Below are positions 16,400 through 25,365 of a stretch of DNA of 64,000 nt, in pieces. Every line of letters starts with the position of its first letter. The stretch's first letter is position 1. The notes below the pieces were generated by a model. The model was not told the origin of the DNA, did no database searches, and saw nothing but the letters and a program-made list of their open reading frames with translations. The stretch is from Pseudomonas brenneri (lineage in GTDB: Bacteria > Pseudomonadota > Gammaproteobacteria > Pseudomonadales > Pseudomonadaceae): assembly GCF_007858285.1 (NCBI RefSeq), contig NZ_VFIL01000002.1, forward strand, positions 620,001 through 684,000. The letters run 5' to 3'. Both the position numbers and the translations under genes were made by a program.

Positions 16400-18451
16400 T
16401 TACAGGATAGCGGCGTTATTGCGCTCGGCTTGCTTGAGGTAGGCCACCAATTCCCGGGCCGGCAGGGGTTTGCTGTAGTGATAGCCCTGGCCTTCGTGGC
16501 AGCCTTCGTTGATGACGTAGGCTTCCTGCTCGGGAGTCTCCACGCCTTCGGCGATGACCTGCATGCCCAGGCTTTTGCCCAGTTGGATGATCGCCCGCAC
16601 GATGGTGGCATCGTCGTCGTCATCCAGCAGGTCCTGGACGAAGCTCTTGTCGATCTTGATTTTGTCCAGGGGCAGGCTTTTCAGGTAACTGAGGGAGGAA
16701 TAGCCGGTGCCGAAGTCGTCGATGGCAATCAGCGCACCGGAGCGGCGCAGGCTCAGCAAGTGTTGGGCGGCGGTGCTGATGTCGTCCATCAGGCCGGTTT
16801 CGGTGACTTCCAGCTCCAGGCTGCGCGGGGGCAGGCGATAGATCTGCAGCAGATTATTGACCACCCGTGGCAGCTCGGCGTGGTGCAGTTGCACCGTGGA
16901 CAGGTTGACCGCCATGCGCAGCTCGGTGAACCCCAGGTCATGCCATTCGCGCAGTTGCCGGCAGGCCTGGTCCAGCACCCATTCGCCAATGGCAATGATA
17001 GTGCCGTTCTGTTCCGCCAGTGGGATAAACAGGTCGGGTGGCACCAGGCCGTGTTCCGGGTGCTGCCAGCGAATCAGCGCCTCGACGCCGACCACGCGAT
17101 GATCGACATAGCTGATCTGCGGTTGGTACACCAAGTGAAACTGGTCGCGGCCCAAGGCCTCGCGCAAGTCTTTCTCCAGTTCGCGACGACGACGCATCTC
17201 GCTGTCGACACTGGCGATATAGAACTGGTAGCGATTGCGCGAGCGGCTCTTGGCCAGGGTCATGGTCTGCTCGGCCTTTTGCAGCAGCTTTTCGGTGCTG
17301 TCACCGTCCTCGGGGAACAAGGTGATACCGATGGTGGCGCGCAGGCGGATCTGTTCGTGATCGAGGGCGAATTCGGCTTCCAGGTCATCGAGGATGCTTT
17401 GTGCCAGTTCGGCGGCTTCGTAGGGTTGCTCGATATCGGCCTGCACCAGGGCAAACTGGTCGCCACCCAGGCGGGCGAGGGCGCCGAGCCGACCACTGTG
17501 GGCCCGCAGGCGGTCGGCCAGGGCTAGCAGCAATTGGTCGCCGGCCTGGTAGGTGTACTGCTCGTTGACGCTCTTGAAGTCATCCAGCCCCACGCATAAC
17601 ACGGCGACCCGGCGTTGCCGGCGCCCGGCGTCGATCAGGATCTTGTCCAACTGTTCTTGCAGTTTCTGGCGGTTGGGCAGGCCGGTGAGAAAGTCGTACT
17701 GGGCCATGCGTTGCAGGCTGTTTTCCGCCTCGTGACGCAGGTGGGTATTGCGCTCGATCGACGCCAGCAACTGGTTGGCGGTGTTGATCCACAGCCCCAG
17801 TTCATTCTTTTCGTGGCCCTTGAGCTGCGGGATCTTGTGCTCGCTGGGCCGGTCGGGGTTGATCGAGCTCAGGTGGCCGATGATCCGCGACAGTGGCTTG
17901 GTCAGCAGCCAGTGATAGACCAGGTACAGCACCAGCCCCATGGCCAGGGCGCGTAGCACCCCGGAGATGAAGATGATCACCGAATTGACGATAAAACCCT
18001 GGCCATAGGTGGCGGTGTCGAGGGTGATGCTCAGGTCACCGTAATACTCACTGTAAGGCCCGCGCCCCACCAGTGGGATGCTGAAGGTGCGTTCCTGGCC
18101 AAGAATCACGTCCGTCAGCCAGCGGCTGGGGGAGTGCTGCAGGTCCCGGCTCTTTTCGGCGAGCATGGGCTCGTTGGGATGGCCAATGGAGGCCATGCGC
18201 ACCGCATCATCCTGGAACAGGCCTTCTATCACCTGCATGCCCATCTCACGGTCCAGGCTGTAGACGGCCTGGGTCGAGGGATCGCGAAACATGTCGAGGA
18301 TGCGCTGGGCATCGCCTGCCACAGCCTGGCGCGTCTTGTAGGCATCAAAGACGATCTGCGCCACGCTCAGTGCAACGCCCACTATCAGTGCCGACAACAG
18401 CACCACCCGGAGCAACTTCACTGACAAGCTGTTTTTGAGTTCCAGCTTCAA
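16400..18451 (-). CDS. bifA: Cyclic-di-GMP phosphodiesterase BifA
   Basis: 683-residue inner-membrane enzyme that hydrolyses c-di-GMP and so lowers biofilm formation and favours swarming. Transmembrane helices at about 12-32 and 155-178 bracket a periplasmic sensor; then a HAMP-like linker, a degenerate GGDEF domain (GGDQF at 329-333) and an EAL domain with E457-A-L and DDFGTG at 578-583. The GGDQF variant, length and position beside sodB match P. aeruginosa BifA. The EAL residues look intact; diguanylate cyclase activity is unlikely. Confidence 0.92.
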   Translation of the reverse strand: MKLELKNSLSVKLLRVVLLSALIVGVALSVAQIVFDAYKTRQAVAGDAQRILDMFRDPSTQAVYSLDREMGMQVIEGLFQDDAVRMASIGHPNEPMLAEKSRDLQHSPSRWLTDVILGQERTFSIPLVGRGPYSEYYGDLSITLDTATYGQGFIVNSVIIFISGVLRALAMGLVLYLVYHWLLTKPLSRIIGHLSSINPDRPSEHKIPQLKGHEKNELGLWINTANQLLASIERNTHLRHEAENSLQRMAQYDFLTGLPNRQKLQEQLDKILIDAGRRQRRVAVLCVGLDDFKSVNEQYTYQAGDQLLLALADRLRAHSGRLGALARLGGDQFALVQADIEQPYEAAELAQSILDDLEAEFALDHEQIRLRATIGITLFPEDGDSTEKLLQKAEQTMTLAKSRSRNRYQFYIASVDSEMRRRRELEKDLREALGRDQFHLVYQPQISYVDHRVVGVEALIRWQHPEHGLVPPDLFIPLAEQNGTIIAIGEWVLDQACRQLREWHDLGFTELRMAVNLSTVQLHHAELPRVVNNLLQIYRLPPRSLELEVTETGLMDDISTAAQHLLSLRRSGALIAIDDFGTGYSSLSYLKSLPLDKIKIDKSFVQDLLDDDDDATIVRAIIQLGKSLGMQVIAEGVETPEQEAYVINEGCHEGQGYHYSKPLPARELVAYLKQAERNNAAIL

Positions 18452-18751
18452 AGGGTCATTCCTTGTTCCTTGCGGGTAGCCTCAATATGCCATGAGTATT
18501 GGCAATCCCGTGGTGGCAGTCAAAGGAACATTGAAGCGCAAGGTGCTTTGGACTTTGGCAGGAGAGCTTTTGACAGGCGCTACATAGAGGTGGGCGCCGC
18601 ATGGAAGGGGTTACGGCGGTTATTGCGCTGAACCTTTGGTAGAACAGGAGGCGTGTTACATCCGCCTCCTCTTACGCCGCTTGGCTTGTTGCACCGTAGG
18701 GCGCGTGTTCCAGGCCTCTGGGAAGGAGCGTGGGGAGGCGCGTGGCGTTAC
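18452..18751. other. Intergenic region upstream of bifA
   Basis: About 300 nt with no convincing gene. It must hold the bifA promoter on the minus strand. A hairpin at 18646-18670 (aggaggcg/cgcctcct, 9-nt loop) lies about 80 nt after the 59-residue gene and may end its transcript, though no T-tract follows. Confidence 0.5.
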
Positions 18752-18931
18752 TTATTCACCGCCGATTTTCGCGGGGTTATTGTCTCCAGCCTGCGCCAGC
18801 ATTGCAGACAGGTCCGGTTGATCTTCACCCTGGCCTTGGCCCTGGCTCTTGGACCCGCCACCCATCGCATCCATGATCCCTTTCATTGCTCCACCGATCA
18901 TACCGCCTACTGCTTCGCCTATTCCGCCCAT
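18752..18931 (-). CDS. Small Gly/Met-rich protein, 59 residues
   Basis: ATG 18931 follows GGAGA with 10-nt spacing; TAA ends it. The N-terminal half is Gly/Met/Ala-rich and weakly hydrophobic (GGIGEAVGGMIGGAMKGIMD), the C-terminal half polar (KSQGQGQGEDQPDLSAML). It could be a small membrane-associated or amphipathic protein. No family is recognised. It sits between bifA and sodB on the same strand, separated from sodB by a terminator. Confidence 0.65.
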   Translation of the reverse strand: MGGIGEAVGGMIGGAMKGIMDAMGGGSKSQGQGQGEDQPDLSAMLAQAGDNNPAKIGGE

Positions 18932-19032
18932 GATTGTAAGTTCTCCAGAATGGTATGAGAGGGATATTCCTCTCACTGCATAGGTGGCAACTTCCCGTCA
19001 TTGAGTTCCACTTTTCCGTCTTTAGCGCCTAC

Positions 19033-19061
19033 AAAAAAGCCCGGCAATCGCCGGGCTTTTT
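19033..19061. terminator. Bidirectional terminator after sodB
   Basis: gcccggc/gccgggc stem with an aatc loop, flanked by six A on the left and five T on the right, so it can work on both strands. It lies 17 nt after the sodB stop. Confidence 0.9.
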
Positions 19062-19077
19062 GTACTGTCAGTGTCAC

Positions 19078-19674
19078 TTACGCAGTGAAGGTCTTGCCTT
19101 CGAACTGCTCGGCAACGAACTTCCAGTTGACCAGGTTCCAGAACGCTTCCACATACTTTGGACGCACGTTGCGGTAGTCAATGTAGTAGGCGTGTTCCCA
19201 GACGTCGCAGGTCAGCAGCGGGGTGTCGCCGCTGGTCAGCGGGTTGCCGGCGCCGATGGTGCTGGCCAGGGCCAGGGAGCCGTCAGCCTTTTTCACCAGC
19301 CAGCCCCAACCGGAACCGAAGGTGCCGACGGATGTCTTGGTGAACTCTTCCTTGAACTTGTCGAACGAACCGAACGCGGTGTTGATCGCCTCGGCCAGTG
19401 CGCCAGTGGGTTGGCCGCCGGCGTTTGGCGCCAGGCAGTTCCAGTAGAAGGTGTGGTTCCAGACCTGGGCGGCGTTGTTGAAGATGCCACCCGAAGAGGA
19501 CTTGACGATCTCTTCCAGGGTTTTGCCTTCGAACTCGGTGCCAGGCACCAGGTTGTTCAGGTTCACGACATAGGTGTTGTGGTGCTTGTCGTGGTGGAAC
19601 TCCAGGGTTTCCTTGGAGATGTGCGGCTGCAGGGCATCGTGTGCGTACGGCAGCGGCGGCAATTCGAAAGCCAT
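19078..19674 (-). CDS. sodB: Iron superoxide dismutase
   Basis: Cytoplasmic Fe-SOD, 198 residues. The metal ligands are H27 (EFHHDKHH), H74 (WNHTFYW), D157 and H161 (DVWEHAYY). Q70 in [11 protein letters not shown] is the position typical of iron rather than manganese enzymes. The start has AGGAG upstream. Longer in-frame upstream codons lack support. It is followed by a strong terminator. Confidence 0.96.
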   Translation of the reverse strand: MAFELPPLPYAHDALQPHISKETLEFHHDKHHNTYVVNLNNLVPGTEFEGKTLEEIVKSSSGGIFNNAAQVWNHTFYWNCLAPNAGGQPTGALAEAINTAFGSFDKFKEEFTKTSVGTFGSGWGWLVKKADGSLALASTIGAGNPLTSGDTPLLTCDVWEHAYYIDYRNVRPKYVEAFWNLVNWKFVAEQFEGKTFTA

Positions 19675-19852
19675 GATAATTCTCCTAATCAGGTCAGTTG
19701 CGGTGAGCGCAAGGCCGATCACGGGCGGCCAAACAAGCGCCGGGGAGTTTGTACTCTTTGCGGCGCAGGGTCTGGATCATAGCACCGGGGGTGCGGCAAA
19801 ACCACGCAACAACTGTGTGGAATAGAGGTTCCAGAGCGTTTTGGAATAATCC

Positions 19853-20452
19853 TCAGGTGCTGATCAATTGATAGGCCACGCTGAACATCATCACCGCCAC
19901 CAGCAGGTCCAGCAGGCGCCAGGTTGCCGGGCGCGCCAACCACGGGGCCAGCCATGCGGCGCCGAGGGCCAGGGCGGAAAACCACAGGAACGAAGCGCTG
20001 GCGGCGCCTGCCACATAGGCGCCCGGTTCGGTTTGCTGGGCGCCGAGGGAGCCGATCAGCAAAACGGTGTCCAGGTACACGTGCGGGTTGAGCAAGGTCA
20101 CGGCCAGGGCACTGAGCATCACCGCGCGTAATGAGCGCACCTTGTGGCCTTCGCCTTGGCCCAGGCTTTGTTTAGAACAGGCGCGGCGCAGGGCCAGGGC
20201 GCCGTACCACAGCAGGAACGCCGCACCGCCCCAGCGTGCAACGGCCAGCAACAACGGGTTATGCGCCAGGACCGTCGCCAGGCCAAACACCCCGGCGGCC
20301 ACCAGCAGTGCATCACATACCACGCACAAGGCTGCCACCGGCAGGTGATGCTCGCGACGCAGGCTCTGCGCCAATACAAACGCGTTTTGTGTACCGATGG
20401 CCATGATCAGCCCCAAGGCGACCAGCAGGCCGTTCACATAGCTTTGCCACAT
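19853..20452 (-). CDS. argO: LysE/ArgO-type amino-acid exporter
   Basis: 199-residue LysE-superfamily exporter with about five or six helices. The family motif region GLIMAIGTQNAFVLAQSLRR is near the N-terminus. Export of arginine/lysine is expected. It follows the ACT-domain gene by 5 nt on the minus strand and is divergent (through that gene) from argP, the known activator of argO. Confidence 0.9.
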   Translation of the reverse strand: MWQSYVNGLLVALGLIMAIGTQNAFVLAQSLRREHHLPVAALCVVCDALLVAAGVFGLATVLAHNPLLLAVARWGGAAFLLWYGALALRRACSKQSLGQGEGHKVRSLRAVMLSALAVTLLNPHVYLDTVLLIGSLGAQQTEPGAYVAGAASASFLWFSALALGAAWLAPWLARPATWRLLDLLVAVMMFSVAYQLIST

Positions 20453-20457
20453 AGGGT

Positions 20458-20856
20458 TTACTCCGCGTTCGCTGCCAGTTGTTGCAACACAGCCATCGCC
20501 CGCTCGGCATCGTCGCGGCCGACAAACAGGTGATCGTGGTAAAAGCCGGCGATCACATTGCAACTGATCCCGGCACGCCCCAGGGCGCTGGCGAAGGCGG
20601 CGGTCAAGCCGACGGCTTCCAGGGCCGAATGCACATTCAAGGTAATCCACGCCGCCACGTACTCGAAGGCGAGGCCGGCCTGCTCGGCCTGTTGGCGCTC
20701 GACAATCACCGTCAACCCTTCCTGTTCGCGAAAGCTGCCGATCACCTCGCAGTCGGGCAGGCGGTTGTCGGCCAGGGTGCAGAACACATAGTCGCCCGCG
20801 TTGAGTTGTGGGCTCATGCTGCGCAGCAGGGTTGCCAGGGCGGTTTCGCCAGCCAT
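20458..20856 (-). CDS. ACT-domain protein upstream of argO
   Basis: 132 residues with two ACT-like halves (EVIGSFREQEGLTVIVER and CNVIAGFYHDHLFVGRDDAE). ACT domains bind amino acids; next to argO and argP it may act as an amino-acid sensor, which is inference. Start 20856 is chosen for AAGGA 7 nt upstream; an in-frame extension to 20940 is less likely and would run into the argP promoter region. Confidence 0.8.
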   Translation of the reverse strand: MAGETALATLLRSMSPQLNAGDYVFCTLADNRLPDCEVIGSFREQEGLTVIVERQQAEQAGLAFEYVAAWITLNVHSALEAVGLTAAFASALGRAGISCNVIAGFYHDHLFVGRDDAERAMAVLQQLAANAE

Positions 20857-20958
20857 TGGGAGATCCTTGAAAGAAGATAGACACGGGATGCTGGTCATTC
20901 TCCGGTCTGGCGCTGTATAAGAAAAACAAATATTGCTCATCGCTCATTAGGAAAACTG

Positions 20959-21852
20959 ATGTTCGACTATAAATTGCTTTCTGCCCTGGCGGCGGTGGTG
21001 GAACAGGCCGGTTTCGAGCGCGGCGCCCAGGTACTCGGGGTGTCGCAATCGGCGATCTCCCAGCGCATCAAATTGCTTGAAGCGCGCATCGGCCAGCCGG
21101 TACTGGTGCGGGCGAGCCCGCCAACGCCCACGGAAATCGGCCGGCGCCTGCTCAACCATGTGCAGCAGGTGCGCCTGCTGGAGCGCGACCTGCAAAGCCA
21201 GGTGCCGGCGCTGGATGAAGAGGGTATGCCCGAGCGCCTGCGCATAGCCCTCAACGCCGACAGCCTGGCGACCTGGTGGGCCCAGGCGGTGGGCGACTTT
21301 TGCGCCGAGCAGCATGTGTTGCTGGACCTGGTGGTGGAGGACCAGACCGTCGGCCTTAAACGCATGCGCGCCGGCGAAGTGGCGGCCTGCGTCTGCGCCA
21401 GCGAGCGCCCGGTGGCCGGTGCCCGCAGCCTGCTGTTGGGAGCCATGCGCTATCGGGCGCTGGCCAGCCCGGCGTTTATCGCCCGGCACTTTCCCGGCGG
21501 AGTGCGAGCGGAGCAATTGGCACGCACCCCGGCGCTGGTGTTTGGCCCGGATGATTTTTTGCAACATCGCTACCTGGCATCGCTGGGCGTGGACGGCGGT
21601 TTCGAGCACCATTTATGCCCGTCCTCCGAAGGCTTTATCCGCCTGACCGAGGCCGGCCTGGGCTGGGGGCTGGTGCCGGAGTTGCAGGTGCGTGACCAGT
21701 TGCAGCGAGGCGTGCTGGTGGAGCTACTGCCAGATAAACCCATCGATGTGCCGTTGTACTGGCATCATTGGCGCAGTGGTGGGCAATTGCTTGGCTTGTT
21801 GACCGAGCATCTGGCACGGGCGACTGGTCAATTGTTGGTGCCGTTGGAGTGA
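20959..21852 (+). CDS. argP: LysR-family regulator ArgP (IciA)
   Basis: 297 residues with the N-terminal HTH (FERGAQVLGVSQSAISQRIK at about 19-38) and the LysR ligand-binding domain. ArgP senses Arg/Lys and activates argO. It is divergent from the ACT gene and argO with about 100 nt between starts, the classical arrangement for a LysR regulator and its target. Confidence 0.92.
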   Translation: MFDYKLLSALAAVVEQAGFERGAQVLGVSQSAISQRIKLLEARIGQPVLVRASPPTPTEIGRRLLNHVQQVRLLERDLQSQVPALDEEGMPERLRIALNADSLATWWAQAVGDFCAEQHVLLDLVVEDQTVGLKRMRAGEVAACVCASERPVAGARSLLLGAMRYRALASPAFIARHFPGGVRAEQLARTPALVFGPDDFLQHRYLASLGVDGGFEHHLCPSSEGFIRLTEAGLGWGLVPELQVRDQLQRGVLVELLPDKPIDVPLYWHHWRSGGQLLGLLTEHLARATGQLLVPLE

Positions 21853-21904
21853 CTGTCGGCGTCAACGCAACGGCGATGAAAAATGAAAGAGCACGGAGTA
21901 ACAC

Positions 21905-22903
21905 ATGAAAATTCTGGTCACCGGCGCAAGCGGCTTCATTGGCGGACGTTTTGCGCGTTTTGCCTTGGAGCAGGGCCTGGACGTGCGGGTCAACGGGCGA
22001 CGGGCCGAAGGTGTCGAGCACCTGGTACGGCGCGGCGCCGAGTTTATCCAGGGTGATTTGAATGATGCGGATCTGGTACGCGACCTGTGCCGCGATGTCG
22101 AGGCTGTGGTCCATTGTGCCGGCGCCGTGGGAGTGTGGGGGCGTTATCAGGATTTCTATCAGGGCAATGTGCAGGTCACTGAAAACGTGGTCGAAGCCTG
22201 CCTGAAACAACGGGTCGGGCGCCTGGTGCACCTGTCGTCGCCATCGATCTATTTTGATGGCCGCGATCACCTGGGGCTGACTGAAGAGCAAGTGCCCAAG
22301 CGCTTCAAACACCCCTATGCGGCCACCAAGTACCTGGCCGAGCAAAAAGTCTTTGGCGCCCAGGAATTCGGTCTTGAAGTGCTGGCCCTGCGCCCGCGCT
22401 TTGTCACCGGTGCCGGTGATATGAGCATCTTCCCGCGCCTGTTGAAAATGCAGCGCAAGAACCGCCTGGCCATCGTCGGCGACGGCCTGAACAAGGTCGA
22501 CTTCACCAGCGTGCACAACCTCAACGAGGCCCTGCTCAGCAGCCTGCTGGCCACGGGTTCGGCGCTGGGCAAAGCCTACAACATCAGTAATGGTGCGCCG
22601 GTGCCGGTGTGGGACGTGGTCAACTATGTGATGCGTCAGATGGAAATGCCCCAGGTCACCCGTTACCGCTCCTACGGTTTGTCCTACAGCGTCGCGGCGC
22701 TCAATGAAGCCTTTTGCGCGATGTGGCCGGGGCGCCCGGAGCCCTCCCTGTCACGCCTGGGGATGCAGGTGATGAACAAGGATTTCAGCCTCGATATCAG
22801 CCGTGCGCGGCACTACCTCGACTATCAGCCCAAGGTCAGCCTGTGGACTGCCCTCGATGAGTTTTGTCACTGGTGGAAAGTCCAGGAACCGGGGTCCAGG
22901 TAG
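21905..22903 (+). CDS. NAD(P)-dependent epimerase/3-beta-HSD-like protein
   Basis: 332-residue extended SDR. The Rossmann motif TGASGFIG is at 6-13 and the catalytic Y138-x3-K142 in HPYAATKYL. The YTGDLN-like GDLND and late TALDEFCHWW are typical of 3-beta-HSD/epimerase proteins. The substrate is unknown. It follows argP by 52 nt on the same strand, the order seen in P. aeruginosa (PA4363-PA4361). Confidence 0.85.
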   Translation: MKILVTGASGFIGGRFARFALEQGLDVRVNGRRAEGVEHLVRRGAEFIQGDLNDADLVRDLCRDVEAVVHCAGAVGVWGRYQDFYQGNVQVTENVVEACLKQRVGRLVHLSSPSIYFDGRDHLGLTEEQVPKRFKHPYAATKYLAEQKVFGAQEFGLEVLALRPRFVTGAGDMSIFPRLLKMQRKNRLAIVGDGLNKVDFTSVHNLNEALLSSLLATGSALGKAYNISNGAPVPVWDVVNYVMRQMEMPQVTRYRSYGLSYSVAALNEAFCAMWPGRPEPSLSRLGMQVMNKDFSLDISRARHYLDYQPKVSLWTALDEFCHWWKVQEPGSR

Positions 22904-23015
22904 AACCGGCAACACCGGGAACCGATTTTTCGGTTGCGGCTCGACCAAGGTGACGGGTCAGGGGTTTATACTCGCGCCGCTTGTTTTTTTTGTGGGGTTA
23001 TTTCAAGGTTGATTC

Positions 23016-23858
23016 ATGCGTAACGATACTAAAGACGACTTCGACAATGTGCCGAGCCTGCGTGCCGACGTTGGCGACGACGATGATTTTGTGCCAACTG
23101 CTGCCACGTCCATGCGTTCGCGCCCGGCCCCAGTGGTCAAGGTCAAGAGCGCCAGTACCGGGCCGTTGTGGGCCCTGGTCGGCGCGTTGTTGTTCGCCTT
23201 TGCAGGCCTGGCGTGGTGGAGCTTCCAGCAGATTTCCCTGATGGGGCAGCAACTGGTGGCGACCCAGGAGAGCTTTGCACGCATCAGCGAAGAGGCCGCT
23301 GGCCGTTTGCAGGATATTTCCGGCAAGGTGGTGGCCAGCGAAGCCAGCGTCAATACCGGCAGTGAAGCGCTGAAGCTGCAAATCAAGCAGTTGGAAAGCC
23401 AATTGCTGGAACAGGGCAAGCAGCAGTTGGGCGTGGCGGGCCAGGCCACTGACCTGGACCAGCGCCTGGCGCAGATGAGTGCCAGCACCACGGAACTGAC
23501 CACCGCCAATACCCAGTTGCAGGCCCAGGTGCAAACCCTGGCGAGCGAACTGACGGCCCTCAAGGCTGCACAGGTTGAAGCTGGCAAGTTGAATGCCGAA
23601 GTCAAGGAACTGACCACGGATGTGGCGGCCTTGAAGAAGCAGGGTAATCCGGCCACGGCCATTGCCCGCCTGGAACAGGACCTGTTGGTGATCAAGAGCG
23701 AACTGGACAATCGTGCGGCCACCGAAGGGCCGTCGAATAAAGAGTTTGACGTGTTCCGCATCCAGACCACCCGCAACATCACCACCTTGCAGACCCAGAT
23801 GCAGAACCTGCAACGGGAAATGAGCGCACCGGTCAAGTTCACGCCCCTGGGCCAGTAA
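23016..23858 (+). CDS. Membrane-anchored coiled-coil protein
   Basis: 280 residues: an acidic N-terminus, one transmembrane helix (GPLWALVGALLFAFAGLAWW at about 50-69) and a long periplasmic coiled coil rich in Gln, Leu and Ala (about 75-275). The topology is like cell-envelope tethering proteins. No enzymatic domain is seen. The homologue sits at the same place in P. aeruginosa (PA4360 region, from memory). Function is unknown. Confidence 0.8.
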   Translation: MRNDTKDDFDNVPSLRADVGDDDDFVPTAATSMRSRPAPVVKVKSASTGPLWALVGALLFAFAGLAWWSFQQISLMGQQLVATQESFARISEEAAGRLQDISGKVVASEASVNTGSEALKLQIKQLESQLLEQGKQQLGVAGQATDLDQRLAQMSASTTELTTANTQLQAQVQTLASELTALKAAQVEAGKLNAEVKELTTDVAALKKQGNPATAIARLEQDLLVIKSELDNRAATEGPSNKEFDVFRIQTTRNITTLQTQMQNLQREMSAPVKFTPLGQ

Positions 23859-23870
23859 CCCCATTATTTT

Positions 23871-23898
23871 TGTAGGCGCCGGCTTGCCGGTGCCTACA
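23871..23898. repeat. Compact REP hairpin
   Basis: tgtaggcgccgg-cttg-ccggtgcctaca, a near-perfect inverted repeat after the coiled-coil gene. It resembles a REPIN whose spacer has been lost. Confidence 0.8.
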
Positions 23899-23899
23899 A

Positions 23900-23966
23900 A
23901 TGTCACTGTTCGGTGACATTTCCCATCCCTTTCGTTACATGTCCCTTCTCGGCCCTTGTTTAGACT
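23900..23966 (+). promoter_or_regulatory. Candidate activator element and promoter of the AGE gene (copy A)
   Basis: A palindrome atgtcact-gttc-ggtgacat at 23900-23919 is followed by ttcccatccctttcgttaca to 23939, and a -10-like tagact begins at 23961. The distance from ggtgac to the -10 is 49 nt. No good -35 box is present, as expected for an activator-dependent promoter. The same arrangement precedes gtsA. Confidence 0.6.
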
Positions 23967-23999
23967 GCGGTCATCCCACAAAAACAAAAAGGGCGACCC

Positions 24000-25259
24000 A
24001 TGACCATCCAACCACTGCCTGCCAGCAGTTGGCTGAACGCACCAGCCCATCACGCCTGGCTTGCCGCCGAAGGCCAGCGCCTGCTGGCGTTTGCCAAGGC
24101 TTCCCGGCTGCCTGACGGCTTCGGCAACCTTGACGACCAGGGCCGCCTGCCCATCGATGCCCGTGCCGAAACCATGAACACCGCCCGAATGACCCACAGC
24201 TTCGCCATGGCCCACGCCCAGGGGCTGCCGGGGTATGCCGAGCTTGTGGAACACGGGGTTGCCAGCCTCGGCGGCCCGTTGCGTGATGCCTTGCATGGCG
24301 GCTGGTTTGCCGTTTCCGGTGCAGCAGATGGCAATACGGGCAAGGCCGCCTACCTGCACGCCTTTGTCGCCCTGGCCGCCAGTTCTGCGGTGGTGGCCGA
24401 TGCTCCCGGAGCGCAAGCCTTGCTGGCGGATGCCATCCACATCATCAACCAGCATTTCTGGTGCGAGGAGGAGGGCGCCATGCTCGAATCCTTCGCCCAG
24501 GACTGGAGCGGCGAGGAAGCCTATCGCGGCGCCAACAGCAACATGCACGCCACCGAAGCCTTCCTTGCCCTGGCCGATGTCACCGGCGATAACCTCTGGC
24601 TGGGCCGGGCGTTGCGCATCGTTGAGCGAGTGATCCACCAGCACGCTGGCGCCAATGAATTTATGGTGATCGAACATTTCGACCGCTACTGGCAGCCCCT
24701 GCACCGTTACAACGAAGACAACCCGGCCGATGGCTTTCGCCCCTACGGCATCACCCCCGGCCATGGGTTCGAATGGGCGCGCCTGGTGCTGCACCTTGAA
24801 GCTGCGCGCCAGCAGGCGGGGCTGGTCACGCCCGGCTGGCTGCTGGACGCTGCCAAAGGCCTGTTCGCCAGTGCCTGCGAACATGGCTGGTCGGTGGACG
24901 GTGCCCCGGGCCTGGTCTACACCCTGGACTGGCACTCTCGCCCGGTGGTGCGCGAGCGCCTGCATTGGACCCACGCCGAAGCCAGCGCGGCTGCCCAGGC
25001 GTTGCTCAAACGCACGGGCGAGTGGCATTACGAGGTTTGGTACCGGCGGTTCTGGGAGTTCTGTGAAACCCGGTTTATCGACCGTGTCCATGGCAGTTGG
25101 CATCACGAACTTGATCCGCAAAACGTGCCCGCCAGCAAGATCTGGGGCGGCAAGCCGGACCTGTACCATGCCTGGCAGGCGGTGTTGCTGCCTGGGCTAC
25201 CGTTATCGCCAAGCATGGCCAGTGCGCTGGGGGCCGGTTGTTATGTCACCAAGTGGTGA
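24000..25259 (+). CDS. AGE-family sugar isomerase/epimerase
   Basis: 419 residues of the N-acylglucosamine 2-epimerase family, an alpha6/alpha6 barrel. Conserved His-bearing motifs TARMTHSFAMA, NSNMHATEAFLAL, TPGHGFEWARL and GSWHHELD resemble YihS and bacterial D-mannose isomerases. With the gts glucose importer next door, aldose-ketose isomerisation of mannose/fructose/glucose is likely; the exact substrate is uncertain. Its stop codon lies inside the gtsA control element. Confidence 0.82.
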   Translation: MTIQPLPASSWLNAPAHHAWLAAEGQRLLAFAKASRLPDGFGNLDDQGRLPIDARAETMNTARMTHSFAMAHAQGLPGYAELVEHGVASLGGPLRDALHGGWFAVSGAADGNTGKAAYLHAFVALAASSAVVADAPGAQALLADAIHIINQHFWCEEEGAMLESFAQDWSGEEAYRGANSNMHATEAFLALADVTGDNLWLGRALRIVERVIHQHAGANEFMVIEHFDRYWQPLHRYNEDNPADGFRPYGITPGHGFEWARLVLHLEAARQQAGLVTPGWLLDAAKGLFASACEHGWSVDGAPGLVYTLDWHSRPVVRERLHWTHAEASAAAQALLKRTGEWHYEVWYRRFWEFCETRFIDRVHGSWHHELDPQNVPASKIWGGKPDLYHAWQAVLLPGLPLSPSMASALGAGCYVTKW

Positions 25260-25309
25260 CATTTGCCCGTCCCTTTGTTACGTGCCTGGCAAAAAACCCT
25301 GTTTAGAAT
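25243..25309 (+). promoter_or_regulatory. Candidate activator element and promoter of gtsA (copy B)
   Basis: Palindrome atgtcacc-aagt-ggtgacat at 25243-25262, then gcccgtccctttgttacg, and a -10 tagaat at 25304, again 49 nt from ggtgac. The left arm is inside the last codons of the AGE gene. Near-identity and identical spacing with copy A suggest one regulator, perhaps GltR (inference). Confidence 0.62.
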
Positions 25310-25365
25310 CCTATGCAGCGCAAGCTCCAGACTTGCATGCATAACAACAAGAAAAAGGTACTCAG

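Noticed and set aside
19853..20947. Fused 364-codon frame joining argO to upstream DNA
   Set aside because: The upstream part is in the wrong frame relative to the ACT gene; argO starts at 20452 with normal length.
22998..25169. A 723-codon minus-strand open frame across the coiled-coil and AGE genes
   Set aside because: It is antisense to two well-supported genes and arises from GC-rich codon bias. No domain or plausible start is seen.
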